Assembly: GCA_964036315.1 (NCBI GenBank)
Contig: OZ038482.1
Location: 7,778,020 to 7,842,019, forward strand
Direction: 5' to 3'
DNA from: Acanthosepion esculentum
Taxonomy: Eukaryota > Mollusca > Cephalopoda > Sepiida > Sepiidae
DNA length: 64,000 nucleotides
The position numbers were made by a program, and so were the translations under genes. This document shows positions 1-11,638 of the stretch, one piece after another; the stretch's first letter is position 1; every line of letters begins with the position of its first letter. The notes below the pieces were generated by a model. It was not told where the DNA came from. It saw nothing but the letters and a program-made list of their open reading frames with translations, and did no database searches.

Positions 1-1307
1 GAAATGTTTTATAAGTTGGGACCATTTGTTAAAAGGAATAGTGCAGTCAAATGAACCAGCACAAAACTTCAATGAGTCAAAAGTGACACAACAATTTAGT
101 TTCAGTTCCATAAAGAAAAAGTTACCAAAAGTGCAATTCTGACTTATAACTGAATGATACAAATTAGTGAAGAAATTTATAAAATTCATTGACTAAGGTT
201 GACATTCACAGCAGCTAAAGTCATTCTGCTTATTATGAATTTAATATATGAATAAAAAAAAAAAATAGGATTCCAAATTAAAATATAGAATGAATGCAAA
301 TAACTCACCTAATGAATAAATAGAGAAAAAAATGTTCTTGTAATATTTAAAACTTAATTTTTAACAATTATTACTAAATAAAATCTATTTCTATATTATT
401 TTGTTGTAAATCTTTCACTTGGATAAACATTATTTTGTAATATCTCTATAGCTGTAGACATTAACATTTTTGTAACAGACATCATTTGTTATGTTGTCAA
501 AATGAAGTCCAAATCAGTCTATTTTGGTAGTGAGTTAGAAAATAGAATTTTAGACCAAAGTTTTCTTTCTCATTCAGCAAATGTAATTTTTACTTTAATG
601 ATCAAGAAAAACAAGAGCCATATCATTAACTTGTCACAATAACAAACAGTCGGAAGTTTATCAGAAAGTGGTTTCTCAATTGTCCAAGCAGCAAAATAGT
701 TGCTATATTCAAAACAGGGATGTGGAATATTTATTAATACCATCCTGTATTTTAAGAATTCTTGTATTTGTATCCAATTTTGTGTTTTTTTGTTCAAAAT
801 TTATTGTTATCATAAGTTAAACTTTTTTGACAGAAATTTCTAAAGATTCTTTTTGGAACTGTTCTTTACAGCTTTAAAGAGAAGTGAAAATGTTGTGTCA
901 CACTTGAAAATATGCATCAATCTGAGAAATTAAAGCATATTTAAGACATTGATAAAGAAACTGCTAAGTTGTAAATTATTTAAGAAGTCTGAGGCCATTA
1001 TATTCAGCAACAAAATATATACACTGAACAAATATTGTCACAAACATCTCAAAGGCCACTTCATTATTGAAAAATATAAACAAATAAAAAATTATTTTAT
1101 CACTGATTCTCCCACCATAAAATATACACAAAAAATAAAATTAAAAAAAAACTTTTGCAAGGGGACAAAACTCTAGACATCTAACTTAATATATATATTA
1201 TATTATATATGTATATATATATATATATTTATGTATGGGAAAAAATAATGAGAATTCTGATAAGGAAAAAAAATTAGTGTCCAAATTAATCTGTAAATAT
1301 ATTTTCT
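1..1307 (-). other. TMEM65 3' UTR and downstream flank
   Basis: This lies just after the TAG stop on the minus strand and must contain the 3' UTR. A minus-strand AATAAA lies near 800-806 and is one possible polyadenylation signal, but AT-rich DNA yields many by chance. A (TA)n run lies near 1190-1230. I see no other gene and no recognisable repeat body; the short ORFs here look random. Confidence 0.4.
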
Positions 1308-1433
1308 CTAGCTTTTCTTTTCTATGTTATCTTTTTTTTCTGCTTCTGTCGATTCTTCTGTGTTTTCTTTGTTGAAGAACAACAAAGGAAACATGCCAAG
1401 TAAGCAACCAATGGAAATGCCAATCACTTTGCC
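1308..1433 (-). CDS. TMEM65: TMEM65 terminal coding exon with stop
   Basis: The acceptor TTTTCAG precedes 1433. The exon reads GKVIGISIGCLLG then MFPLLFF, the third membrane helix. A charged tail NKENTEESTEAEKKDNIEKK-S follows, ending with a TAG stop at 1310-1308. The human end has the same layout: GKAVGVTIGC, LGMFPLIFF, then a short acidic and basic tail. The tail differs in sequence, as expected for the least conserved part. The phase-0 start fits the donor at 5249. Confidence 0.95.
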   Translation of the reverse strand, partial: GKVIGISIGCLLGMFPLLFFNKENTEESTEAEKKDNIEKKS

Positions 1434-1608
1434 CTGAAAAGAAAAAAAAGTTTACAATTAGAATTGCTATTCTACAAAAATGAATTGACTTGGCTTGAAA
1501 TAATGACAATTTTGATTTCAATTAACTAAAATCACAAAGCTGTTATATACAAAATTACTTTTCCATTGTCATATCAACATTGTCTATTTTCTACCTTCTC
1601 TTTCTGTA

Positions 1609-1623
1609 GACACACACACACAC

Positions 1624-1672
<49 letters not shown>
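1609..1672. repeat. (CA)n(TA)n microsatellite
   Basis: A run of CA units passes into TA units, directly visible. It lies in the last TMEM65 intron and ends near a SINE-bearing segment. Confidence 0.9.
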
Positions 1673-1674
<2 letters not shown>

Positions 1675-1885
1675 GTGGGCTCTTCCATCATATTGAATGT
1701 ATGAAGGTCAGAAATTCAGTTCGTAGGAACTGACAGCCTGACACCAGCACACGATTTGATTATAGTGGTGAAGACTTCGTGCAGAACCAACCACACTTTT
1801 TGAAAGGCTGAATACAGAGACCTGGTGCACTACGTGCCACAAGGTTCCCAAACGATCCTCCGCAGGTTTTGAATTCAGAGTTGTC

Positions 1886-2083
1886 CTTCTTCTAGACCAG
1901 TTGCCATCCAAGACTATAGAACCCAGTCTGTCCTATTTACCCATAGCTAGTGGGAGAAGAAGAGGATTCATACCTTTCCCAAGGGTATTAGCACATAAGT
2001 GAATGTAATGGATTCAACTGGAATTTGAACTCGGCTCTCCGATTCCTCAGTCCAAGCTGCTATCATTACTCCACTTTGCTGCC
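1886..2083 (-). mobile_element. tRNA-derived SINE, family 1
   Basis: On the minus strand the copy starts at about 2083 with an A-box-like segment (AAAGTGGAGTAATGATAGC). About 40 bases later comes a B-box-like GAGTTCAAATTCC. The shared body CTAATACCCTTGGGAAAGG and CTATGGGTAAATAG follows, ending near ATGGCAACTGGTC. The same body recurs at 2712, 7258, 23421, 26166, 32505 and 47318, so it is an interspersed repeat. A (TG)n array abuts its head. It resembles octopus tRNA-derived SINEs; the exact named family cannot be fixed without a library. Confidence 0.8.
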
Positions 2084-2084
2084 C

Positions 2085-2087
2085 ATA

Positions 2088-2143
<56 letters not shown>
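2085..2143. repeat. (TG)n microsatellite
   Basis: About 28 TG units after ATGTA, directly visible. Its CVCV or HTHT ORFs are not genes. Confidence 0.95.
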
Positions 2144-2145
<2 letters not shown>

Positions 2146-2177
2146 AATAAAGGCAAAAGGAAAATTTATCAGAACTG

Positions 2178-2512
2178 ATGCATTTCATCCTCATATGGAC
2201 TTTATCAAGGCAAAATGTAAGGATTTTATTTTGCAACAAATATTTATAAACAAAGTAAAAGTCTTGTTAGCTTTTCAAAATTTAAGAACACTCATAAAAA
2301 TGTAGCAAGCTAACTGAAAGTCAGGCTCAACTACGGATGATGCTAAATGATGTAATCTAACAAAAGTGAGTAAATGTTAAATTTTTTTTATAATGTAATT
2401 AATATTATATTATTTTAGTTTGGGATTAATTTATATATTATGAATACTTGTTGCAAAATAAAATCCTTACACTTGCCTTGATAAAGTCCATCAGAGGACA
2501 AAATATGTCAGC
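2178..2512. repeat. Inverted pair of a Penelope-like end motif
   Basis: Two copies of one repeat end face each other. The right copy (2440-2512) reads TTGCAAAATAAAATCCTTAC then CTTGATAAAGTCCATCAGAGG. The left copy (2178-2250) is its reverse complement with few changes, so the arms would pair over about 70 bases around a spacer of about 190 bases. The segment TTGATAAAGTCC..AGAGGATGAAAC, best seen in the third copy at 18654, resembles the hammerhead-like ends of Penelope-like retroelements. The class is inferred from this motif alone. Confidence 0.5.
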
Positions 2513-2711
2513 AAACATAAGTTTTCCTTTATTAATATTATCCTTTTACAGATAGATTTTTGGTTATATCTGAAATTTATATATGTAAAACTACTTATTC
2601 AGTTAAACAAAAACACTTTTGATAATGGTTAATAGATTAACCTAAAATGCTCCAATCTCTAGATCATTTGGACAGTTTGTACATGCTATGTCCAGAAAAG
2701 AAAACACTAAT

Positions 2712-2960
2712 TCCAGCCAAATCCATTACATTCGCTTATGTGCTAATACCCTTGGGAAAGGTATAAATCCTCATCTTCTCACCCAAGCTATGGGTAAATA
2801 GCAGGACAGACTGGGTTCTATAGCCTTGGATGGCAACTGGTCTACTGCAGGAAAAAAATCTGCCTCGTCAGTCATGTATCGAAAGATACATGATTGCCTA
2901 AGCATGTATCACGCATGGCACATAACTGATTGAGTGTGAACGCAAAAAAAATTTAATAAA
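2712..2960 (+). mobile_element. tRNA-derived SINE, family 1, 5' truncated, hairpin tail
   Basis: This copy lacks the promoter head and starts at CCATTACATTCGCTTATGTG. The body is CTAATACCCTTGGGAAAGG through ATGGCAACTGGTCTAC. The tail reads CTGCCTCGTCAGT followed by CATGTATC-GAAA-GATACATG at 2873-2892, a perfect 8-bp stem closed by a GAAA loop. The full copy at 23421-23690 carries the same tail, so the hairpin belongs to the element. Confidence 0.8.
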
Positions 2961-3162
2961 AAGCTGAATGACGATGCCTTGTCAGTTGTCTTTATAAACT
3001 TGTATAAAAGATGGATTTCTGCCCAAATGCACAATTATGTATATCAATTGCGGAAGTCTCCTGATGAGTGGACGAAAAATTACAAAAAGATTTGTCTATG
3101 AAACTCTGGATTTGAGGTGCTGAATATAACATCAATCAGCTGAGTGACAAATCTTATATTTG

Positions 3163-3170
<8 letters not shown>

Positions 3171-3212
<42 letters not shown>
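3171..3212. repeat. (TA)n microsatellite
   Basis: About 20 TA units. The segment 3213-3926 next to it is AT-rich intron in which I see nothing else. Confidence 0.9.
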
Positions 3213-3215
<3 letters not shown>

Positions 3216-3926
3216 CACAAATCTATTATGTCTAAGAAAAACATGTAAATTACAAAATAAATGAATGCATTTAAAGGTAGGCAGATTCTTGTAAAGAAAG
3301 TGGAGAATATCAAAAGTAAACTGACAATAATCAAGATAAGGAAAATTTTAAAAGACTTATCATTGGACTGACTACAATTTTCTGGTATAAGCTAAGTGTA
3401 AGTAAAACAAGAAAGAGCCAAGACAAAGTGCAGAAGAAATTTAGCATGAAAATATGATCATTTTTACAATGAGATTTACTTTGTAGAAAGTTACACCAAA
3501 TAAGTAAAAGTTATGTTTTTTAATTCTCAGAGTTGACAAAAGCAAAAATCTGCCCAGTATTTAAGTTGGCTCATTATATTTTTCATCAGTTTTAAATACA
3601 AATTTAAAAAAATATAACTTTTTAAAGCAGAACTAAAAGTTCTAATTAAACTTGATCCAAAAATGAGCTTATTAGTAAAACATAGATTTTACAAACACAT
3701 TCTATTTCTAAAATCAAATATTGTTAATTTATTCCAATAGATATTCTTTAAAACAAATTCTAACTTGAAATACAAAATAATTATCCATTAATTGAAGAAT
3801 TTTAAATAAAATCTTCAAGTAATGGGGATCAGTAATACAAAAGTTTACAGGATTATTTTGAAAAAAATTTTTTATTCATAACAATTCATAATAAAAGATT
3901 CCTTTTATATCCAACCATACATATCT

Positions 3927-4835
3927 TCACCGCTGCCCCATCTGACAGTAAATTCTGTTTGTTAAATTGATTTCTTTTACTAAATGCTCATTCAATACAA
4001 GGCCCAAGAGCCACTCAAGGTAAAGGATTACTGAATGAAATTGCTGTATGGATGTTAGAGAAGGAAGTAGGTGCAGGTTATGAGAATATGTAGGATAGAT
4101 AACAGTTGAAACGAGACAAGAAGTGGTTAAGATCATAGTGATAGGAAAGCATCTTCTCAAGAGTCTGTTTCATGAAGTAGTAATTCTCATAAAGAATATG
4201 TCTGAGTGAAACTTCCTCCTTACCAATGCAATACAAAGGGAATGAGGATGATTCGACAACGTGTATGTGGCATGGCGGGTCCGAGCTGTAAATGCTTCAA
4301 CTGGGAAAGCAGTTGCAGGGTGAACAATTAGAGGTTGATCTCTTGTTCCCTGTTTAGGATTGGGTTCCCTGTTTAGGATTGGGTTCCCTGTTTCTTCTAA
4401 AGTCTATTTCAGCTCTATGTCTGAGTGAAACTTCCTCCTTACCAATGCAATACAAAGGGAATGAGGATGATTCGACAACGTGTTTGTGGCATCGCGGGTC
4501 TGAGCTGTAAATGCTTCAACTGGTGAAAGTAAGGAATAGAGCTCATCTGACAATATGCTACATCTGTAGGAAATAGATTGTAGGGTTGAAAAGAATTCAT
4601 CACCCACAAGGCAGCATAAAGGCTATTAAATTCTGTCATGGCTGGAAAGTGAGGATTAGGCAGCTCAAACCCAAATACAGCAACAATACTCCATTTTGGG
4701 TCTAATCAGATTCTTGTCAAGATAGAGCATGTCAGGAGGAGTCCGGTACTTTCTGGAGTAGTAGAAAGAACCAACTATTCTTGCAGCATCTTTAACAATG
4801 GATCATATATATGAGTTCCATTTGAGATCTACATG
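3927..4835 (-). pseudogene. CR1/Jockey-type LINE, decayed 3' end of ORF2
   Basis: Broken minus-strand frames give the C-terminal end of a non-LTR reverse transcriptase. Recognisable pieces are RKYRTPPDMLYL, IRPKMEYCC, DEFFSTLQSISYR, DELYSLLSPVEAFTAQTR, ATNTLSNHPHSL, LVRRKFHSD and a CFP..DLN..SR tail. The same peptides occur in the copies at 9125 and 58380. The copy is 5' truncated, shifted in frame, and ends near a CACTCAAGGTAAAGGATTAC segment shared by other copies. One coding segment is duplicated at 4198-4304 and 4417-4523, with a 19-bp unit (GTTCCCTGTTTAGGATTGG) repeated between them. Confidence 0.8.
4198..4523 (-). repeat. 107-bp coding segment duplicated inside a LINE
   Basis: 4198-4304 and 4417-4523 agree except for a few bases, at an offset of 219. 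Both encode the VEAFTA.TR.AT.TLSNHPHS region. Between them GTTCCCTGTTTAGGATTGG occurs about two and a half times in tandem (about 4345-4393). Confidence 0.9.
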
Positions 4836-5248
4836 TAGGTTACCCTGGCTAGTGGTAGGATTTTGTTTTAGAGTCTCATAATAAATCCATTTTTATCCTT
4901 TGTGATTAGCTTGTCTAAAAATGAGTTTTCTGCGTCAAGCAAGAATAAAACGACAAAACTGGTCAATATTCATTTCATGAAACCCATTTTGCTATCTTTC
5001 TGAATTTTTTCTAAAGTCTCCAAGCAATATGCAATAGATGACAGATTGCAATAAAGAACTGAGTAAATTCCAGTCATTCAGAGATTTCCTTATTACCATG
5101 CCAAAGATGATATTGGAAAATTTTGCATCAGCTTTTAAAAAGAAAAACAAAAATGTTTTTTCCATAAATGAAAAAGGAACAAAAATTTGAATTTCAAGCA
5201 AAAATAATTTAAATCAGAAGAGGAGAGACTGAAAATGAAATTTCTTAC

Positions 5249-5354
5249 CAAATTTGCAATCCACCGAGTTTTAGGCATGTCTACTTGCTGAGCAGTAAGA
5301 GGTGGAGAGTGAAAACCCAGTTTACCTGCTAACATTTCTACATACCATGCAGAG
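5249..5354 (-). CDS. TMEM65: TMEM65 exon: loop between helices 2 and 3
   Basis: This 106-nt exon has acceptor TTCCAG after a long pyrimidine tract and donor GTAAGAA. One base completes the split glycine codon, followed by 35 codons: SAWYVEMLAGKLGFH, SPPLTAQQVDMPKTRW, IANL. In human TMEM65 the matching stretch is GYVEALASRLGL..PDLTPKQVDMWQTR. The conserved L-T-x-x-Q-V-D-M motif is clear. It is mostly hydrophilic and is probably the loop facing one side of the inner membrane. Confidence 0.95.
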
Positions 5355-7257
5355 CTGGAAAAAAAAAAAACAAAAAAAAAAAAAAACGGATAAGATTCTA
5401 GTTTGACAAAAGTTATTTTTGTAAGTAAATACAGCCATTTAATTTAAGTACAAAAAAGAAAAGAATTAAATTTTCAAAATCAAGAAAAAATATTTACATC
5501 AGTTGGTTAATTTTGTGATGTTACTGCACATTGCAAAATTGACCAGCTGATGTATCTTGCATGGATATTATCCATTCATCATTGAGGCCATCCTGCTCAC
5601 AGGCAAATGAGGGATGATATAAAATCATGATATATCTTTCATTTTATAGTCAACTTGGTTTGAGGAAGGTCATGGCTAACTAAGCTCACCTGGTAAGCTT
5701 TTTGCTTAGTGCCAATTTATTCAATCCTTTTGGTGGTGGGTCCCTATATATCTAGATACTCACTGTGGTTCACACTTTTCACGCAAGTGGTTCCATATAT
5801 TTTAAACATAGTATACTTACGCAGCAATCTTTCATTGAAGTAGGGTCTGTTAAATAGGACACACAATAGTTATTGAGCCTTTTAGTGAATTTCACCTAGT
5901 GTTGAACAAATCACTTATCAGGAATTTGTAAAAGGAATTTGCTGAAATGAAATCTTAAGATCAAAGTACCTTTGAGCAACATTGGTGCTTTTGAAAGAAA
6001 GATTGAAAATACAGAAACTAGAAGTAAGTACAACATTTGCATTGTTGTCAGTTTAAAATTGGAAATGAATGTGGGTTGAAATGTTATGACCTTGGACTAA
6101 AATTATTTAGCATCACAAATTAGACTTTAAACTGTAAAGTATTTACCGCCACAAAATCACTAAAAAAAAAAAAAATAAAAAAATAAAAAAATATTAAAAA
6201 TACCATGAAGAAAACATTCTTCAGACATAATGGAAATATAGTCTTATATTCAAAATCTTTGTTGTTGTTATTAGGAGGAAAGATCAAAGTATTTTTTGAA
6301 TATTTAATAAAATATTTTACTCCTTTTAACTTATTATATATATTAGGAGAATAGTTTCTTAAGAAAAAAATTGTTTGATGAAAGATGTTTTCATTTTTTT
6401 TAAATTTTAATTAAAATAATTTGTAATATTTTTAAATCTTTTAAAATTGTCTTTCAGTGGTGTAAATCTTAGCAAAGATTGTTAAGTAAAACTAAATTTA
6501 CTAATTATATATTGTAAAGCTTATTACAATCTGACACCCCTGAATATTTTCAAAAGAATTTTGAATTGTTTTGTATATGTAAAAACATGCCAGTTACTCA
6601 TACAAGGCACCATTAGAAAAGAAGAGCCTCAACTATAGTAAAGTTTAGAGTCAAAATTCTCTAAAATTTGCTTTCTTTTAATGTAATGTACCTCCAAATA
6701 TTTGTAATTGTTTTTTGCAGTTAGAGTGGCAGAGAAGAGTGTGTGTAGTTTCCCCTTTTCTGCCACATAAATGGTTGGAAATCATTTAGTAGAAATAATG
6801 ATATAATGAAAAGCACATTGGCAATATGCATAAAATATATGAAGTATATAATAAATGTATAATGCTTGTTTAGACATGTAAGCAAAAAATGTAGAAATTA
6901 ACAAAATCAGTTGAAAAAAAAAAAAAAAAAAAAAAAACTGAGAATTACACAAAAATCAACTGAAATAGCAAAGCGAGTCATAATAAAAGGAGATCAATAT
7001 GGATCTAAGAATAGAAGAAAGAGATATCATGGAAGTGAGTAGGATACATAGCAAGAAAGGAAGATAACAGATGGAGCAAAAGGTTGGTTGAATAGTGGTC
7101 ATTGAATAAAAAATACAGTAGGAAAGGATCAGATAGAAGATTGTGAGATGGGCTAGGACAAGATAAAGATTAGCAGAACCATGATTTTCATGGAAGGAGT
7201 TGAGAAAGTCATTCATTCAGAAGTTGACTATCAATGACTGATTTAAAAAAAAAATAA
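5355..7257. other. Intron stretch, no gene seen
   Basis: AT-rich intron of TMEM65 with poly-A and poly-T runs, notably 6162-6190 and 6914-6937. I recognise no exon, repeat body or RNA gene here. The 86-codon minus ORF at 6956-7216 has no family features and looks random. Confidence 0.5.
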
Positions 7258-7632
7258 TTTGATTGATTCATTTTCTACAGATTATCAACCCTTTGAATGT
7301 TATTTTAAAGCCAGAAAATATTTTCAGATTGTAAGAATTTGTTTTTTGAGATAATTATTATTTAGAGATACAAGTCTTACTAATTAACCCATAGCTGGAG
7401 GGAGAAGAGGGGGATTCATATCTTTCTCAAGGGTATTTGCATGTAAGTGAATATAATGAACTCAACTGAAATTGGAACCCAACTCTGATTAACACTTCCA
7501 AGCCATTATCCATTACAGCACTGACATATACAAGCTTACAGCACCTGGTATTCTGAAGTGGTCACCCATCTTGATAATGTCCAGGCTCAATGTTGTTTAA
7601 CTACAGTAATTGTTTCAATGTGATATAAGCCA
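7258..7632 (-). mobile_element. Chimeric SINE: 5S rRNA head plus tRNA-like unit
   Basis: Read on the minus strand, 7632-7532 resembles 5S rRNA: GGCTTATATCACATTG, a decayed AGTTAAGCAA box, GATGGGTGACCACTT, then GAATACCAGGTGCTGTAAGC. A tRNA-like unit follows (TAATGGATAATGGCTTGG, then GGGTTCCAATTTC), then a family-1 style body with ATACCCTTGAGAAAG and CAGCTATGGGTTAATTAG. The tail GCTTTAAAATAACATTC ends in ATGAATCAATCAA. The copy at 26166-26545 matches along the whole length and in the same order. This argues for one composite element, not two neighbouring insertions. Confidence 0.8.
7532..7632 (-). pseudogene. 5S rRNA-like segment (SINE head)
   Basis: It matches the 3' two thirds of metazoan 5S rRNA, including the internal control region GGGTGACC and the GAATACC..GTGCTGTA end. 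It differs at many sites and is embedded in the SINE, so it is not a working 5S gene. Confidence 0.75.
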
Positions 7633-7838
7633 AACAAATAAAATTAAAAGGTTTCAAATGTCAGTGTTCCCTCCCCTTTGTGTGCATGTGTAGTGACATC
7701 AACGTAAACATCAATTTAGTCCAATGAAGTCCTAAAAGACATCACACAAAAAACTTTTTCCACTTTGTCATTAATTTTCCTAATGTTCTGGTATATTAAA
7801 ATTTGTAAATCATATTCCCTCACATTATATATGTGTGT

Positions 7839-7840
<2 letters not shown>

Positions 7841-7876
<36 letters not shown>
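7841..7876. repeat. (CA)n microsatellite
   Basis: About 18 CA units after a short TATATGTGTGTGT stretch, directly visible. Confidence 0.9.
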
Positions 7877-7880
<4 letters not shown>

Positions 7881-7936
7881 GGTGTGATGGATAAAATGTC
7901 ACCATGCACATTGTTTGTTTTTGTTTACTTCACAGT

Positions 7937-8023
7937 ATTATTATTTAGAGATACAAGTCTTACTAATTAACCCATAGCTGGAGGGAGAAGAGGGGGATTC
8001 ATATCTTTCTCAAGGGTATTTGC
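7937..8023 (-). repeat. Exact 87-bp duplicate of part of the upstream SINE
   Basis: Every base of 7937-8023 matches 7354-7440, 583 bases away in the same orientation. It holds the SINE body and part of the tail but no promoter head. Other copies of this SINE differ at many positions, so this piece was copied locally and recently. Confidence 0.9.
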
Positions 8024-8066
8024 TGGGCACCATCTGTGCAAAAAAAAAAAAAACAAAAAAAACACC

Positions 8067-8126
8067 ATGACAATTCACATTCATATTAGAACCAATGCTT
8101 TTATCCACTTGGCCATGTGTCCATCA
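8067..8126 (-). repeat. tRNA-like SINE head fragment
   Basis: On the minus strand ACACATGGCCAAGTGGATAA resembles a tRNA A box, followed by a weak B-box-like GAATGTGAATTGTC. It is similar to the head of the repeat at 42369 but decayed. The rest to about 9120 is AT-rich and shows nothing I recognise; the plus ORF at 8158-8424 has no family features. Confidence 0.4.
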
Positions 8127-9124
8127 ATATATGAATTTCGGGGACCTCTAAACCTTAATGTCTCAGTATCATTTTTTACCAGAACTCATATTGCAATTTT
8201 GTTGTCATTACTGCTTTTTCCTAGCACTCCATATTACTGGTTCCCATATTGTATTCATTTCTATGCTTGGCCAGCTTAGGAAATTTTTGTGGCCTAGCAT
8301 ATATGCTGATTCCTTAAGTTTTTTGTATTTTCCAGTGATAATCTCTGCTTGTTATTTCAACCTCATTCCACACGGGGCATTGATCTCCCTTTTCCCTCCT
8401 CACTTCAACTCCCATACAGTGTAAAGAAAGGGATCGTCTGCTGCATACAACATCAGTTTTGAAATAAAAGATGTATGACAAAACATTTTCCAATTTGTCA
8501 TGCTGTTACAGAAAATCAAAGGTTGTACCACCCACTTTTCACAGGTGGGGAGCGTGTATAATAGCACATATTTAGGAAGGAATAATAAAGCTATATACCA
8601 GAGTTTTCATGAATATATTTCACCTTCATTGCAACTTAAATACAAGAATTTGACCTTTTAGTTCTTCAAAATATTATGAAAATGAACTTATTTTTTCCAC
8701 TTTCAAACTTTTGTTTTTTTCCGTTTCATTAATAAATTTGTTTTATTGATTCTTTTTGTATTTAAGGTTTTTATATTCACAACCGTGATCAAAGTTTAGG
8801 TAAAAGTGCATTTGACATATTCATGGGTCATACAGAGTTAAATGACATCTTTTTAGGGTGATCAAAGTCTTCACTTAAAACAGAGTAGGAATCTAATGCT
8901 ATATAGTATGAAATGCTTGCAATTCTACATCACTTGACTCATGGTCTTCTAAGAATTATTGGAATGAGCATAATTTCAGTTAACAGAGCCTTCTTTGATG
9001 GCATTTTTAAAAATCTGTTAAAATAGAAGCATATTCCATCAAATGGAAAGAGAAAGAAAAATGTTAATATGCAACTCTACATAAACTTTTGAGTGCCACT
9101 TGGGCCTTAAACCCAACCAAGACC

Positions 9125-9830
9125 TCAAATTGAGCTCATACATGCAATCCATTGCTAACAAATACTGGAAAAATGGACAGTTACCTGTACCACACCAGTA
9201 AGTACATGACTCCTCCCAATATCCTCTAACTTTAAAAAAAGACAGATCAGGCCAAAAATGGACTACTGCTGTTATATATGGGAAGGAACTGCCCAGTCTT
9301 CACTTTCCACTCTTATGGAAAGTGTCTCCACATTATTTTCTCACAGATGAAATGTTGCAAGCCTCTCACAGATCTATCACTATTTCCATGAAAAGTCTTC
9401 AGATGAAGTACATTCCTTAGTTCCACCAGTTCTAACCTTCTCGGCTAAGACCTACCATGCCACGCCCATTGTAATGAACCACCCTCATTCCCTTCGTATT
9501 CCATTGGTTCAGACAAGCTACATTCCTTAGATCCACCAACTCTAACCTTCACAGTTAATACCCACCACACCATATACAATAAGGTGAACCACCCCCATTC
9601 CCTTCACATTCCACAGCAGTAAGTTACACTTCAGAAACTTTTTCCTGCAAATTGCTGCTCTGTGGAACCGACTCCCAAGAGGATGTTTTCCTGATCACTA
9701 CAATCTTAACCTGTTTAAGTCTAGAGTTAACTTTATTTTCCCTACATATCTACATAAACTGTACCCTTTACTCTGTAACCCTCTACCTTGAGTGGCTCTC
9801 GGGCATTGTATAAGGTAAACAAAAAAAAAA
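9125..9830 (+). pseudogene. CR1/Jockey-type LINE, decayed 3' end of ORF2
   Basis: Broken plus frames give RPKMDYCCYIWEGTAQSSLS, then H.KSSDEVHSLVPPVLTFSAKT, HPHSLRIPLV and FFLQIAALWNRLPRGCFPDH with YNLNLFKSRVN. This is the usual end of a LINE reverse-transcriptase protein. Several frameshifts and stops make it dead. It ends with TACCTTGAGTGGCTCTCGGG and an A-rich tail. As in the copy at 3927, the segment encoding TAKT.HAT..HPHSLRIP is present twice in tandem (9409-9510 and 9519-9620). Confidence 0.85.
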
Positions 9831-11638
9831 GCACATAAAATTGGATTAGCAAGTCATTGTTGCACTGTGTTGTCTCTGGATTCTAGGGATCTATCAACAA
9901 TTTCTCAGTAGGGACACTAATACTGCATCACAGACTGAATCAACTACAGAACATTTTCTTTGGAACTTTTTTTTTTTAATTGCTACTTCTGAGGAAATAA
10001 TGGGCATTGTTTCTGGGAGAAAGTGATAGAGAGAGAGAGAACAGATGTCAATGAGTCAGTCAGCAACGCATCCTTTCCACATGGTGATTCCCTGTTAAAA
10101 CCACTGCACACAAAGGAATCTGAGAGAAAACAGCATCAGAGCTCTTGACTTCTCTACTGCCACAACTGAACTACCCACTTTTGCACATTTTTTTGGTCTT
10201 CTATAAAAACCTAGACAAAGACAATCTATAACTGTTAGGATTCCATGCCCACTCAGCTGATGTCATCAAAGTTCTAACCTATACATTCTGTAATATGATT
10301 TTAAAGATTTCACTTTTATCAAGAATAAATGCCTTAAAAAAAAGTGTAATATTTATTGAAGTAAATCTTTAAAAATCCACAGAAATTAAGATTAGATAAA
10401 ATGAACAAATTAAACAGATTCAAATTATAGTGGCCAGATTATCAAAACTTTCTGTTAATCAGTTTCAGACAAAATAAAAACATTGTTTAATGAAAATGAT
10501 ATAACATAATACAATATCCCTACTGAGTGGATACAAATTTAAAATAAAATTTATTTAAATTATAATTTATAGAAGATAAACATTAGACAACATTAAAATC
10601 ATTAAGTTATTATTCTGCAAAGTTTCAGATTTTAAGCATCTATAGTTATTAAGTTATTAGAAATTTTATACACTTCAAGTAGCACATGTTAGAATTGAGC
10701 TGAGTATTTTTCTGTTAAATATTCACAAGTATTTTGTGTTTACAATAATATCTGTGTATAAAGTATGAATAAAAGAACAATGTATCAAGTAGGCAGTCAG
10801 TCTTTGAAAGTCCATATGAGAATCTGGGTAGCAACTGGACGTAACAGTCAAAGTTGAAGTCATTAAGAAATCTTCCAGTGTCTAGTAGTTTATTTCCTGT
10901 CATATGAAAGCTGTTTTCAGAAGAAACTGGGGGGAAAAAAATGAAGAAACAATTTTTGTAAAATACCTAAATGATTTCTGGAATATAAAAAAAAAAAAAA
11001 AAAAAAAAAAGTGGATTTATATTTTATCAGTTTTCTTTTATTTTTTCAGTGGAAGAATTGAATATTTTCACAAGGCCAAAATTTTACACCCTCAGTCTTC
11101 CATAATTGGTGAACAAATTTAATTCAATTCTTTTATTAAAAAGAAAAAAAAAATAAGAATATATATATATATATAGTAAGCAGGCAATAAATTACCATCA
11201 TCTTGAATCCTGCTGTCTTGCTAAGAGGGAAATGTTAATCAAGCTTTTTTTTTTTTTTTAAAAAACAAGCAGTTGTTCAATTTAGGTTAAAAACAAACAC
11301 ACTCATGAAATTAAGTTTATATTTTTCAGGTATACTTTGAAAAATTTACAATATCTTAATTCTTACTCTTTCTTTAATAAGTTCACACTCCTCTAAACGG
11401 ATAATCATTAACATAGAAATTTGGGGGAAATAAACAAAAATTTATAATGATGTGCTAAAATATAAGAGGAAAGAAAGGATGCTGTGTCATTAAATGTGTA
11501 AATTTTATTTTCTGGTTATCTTGAACATGTACAGAAAGATAAGGACTATTTTCTTTAATGGATAATCTATTTGTAGACGATTCTGCTAAAATGCAGTACA
11601 AAATCTCCTAAGATTTTCATATTCTCAAAGCTACTGAC
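9831..11638. other. Intron stretch, no gene seen
   Basis: AT-rich intron with a GA-rich run near 10026-10040, a poly-A run at 10987-11010 and a short (TA)n at 11159-11175. I see no exon or repeat body. Confidence 0.5.

Noticed and set aside
8158..8424. 88-codon plus ORF
   Set aside because: No family features, overlapping ORFs in other frames, and no splice or promoter context.
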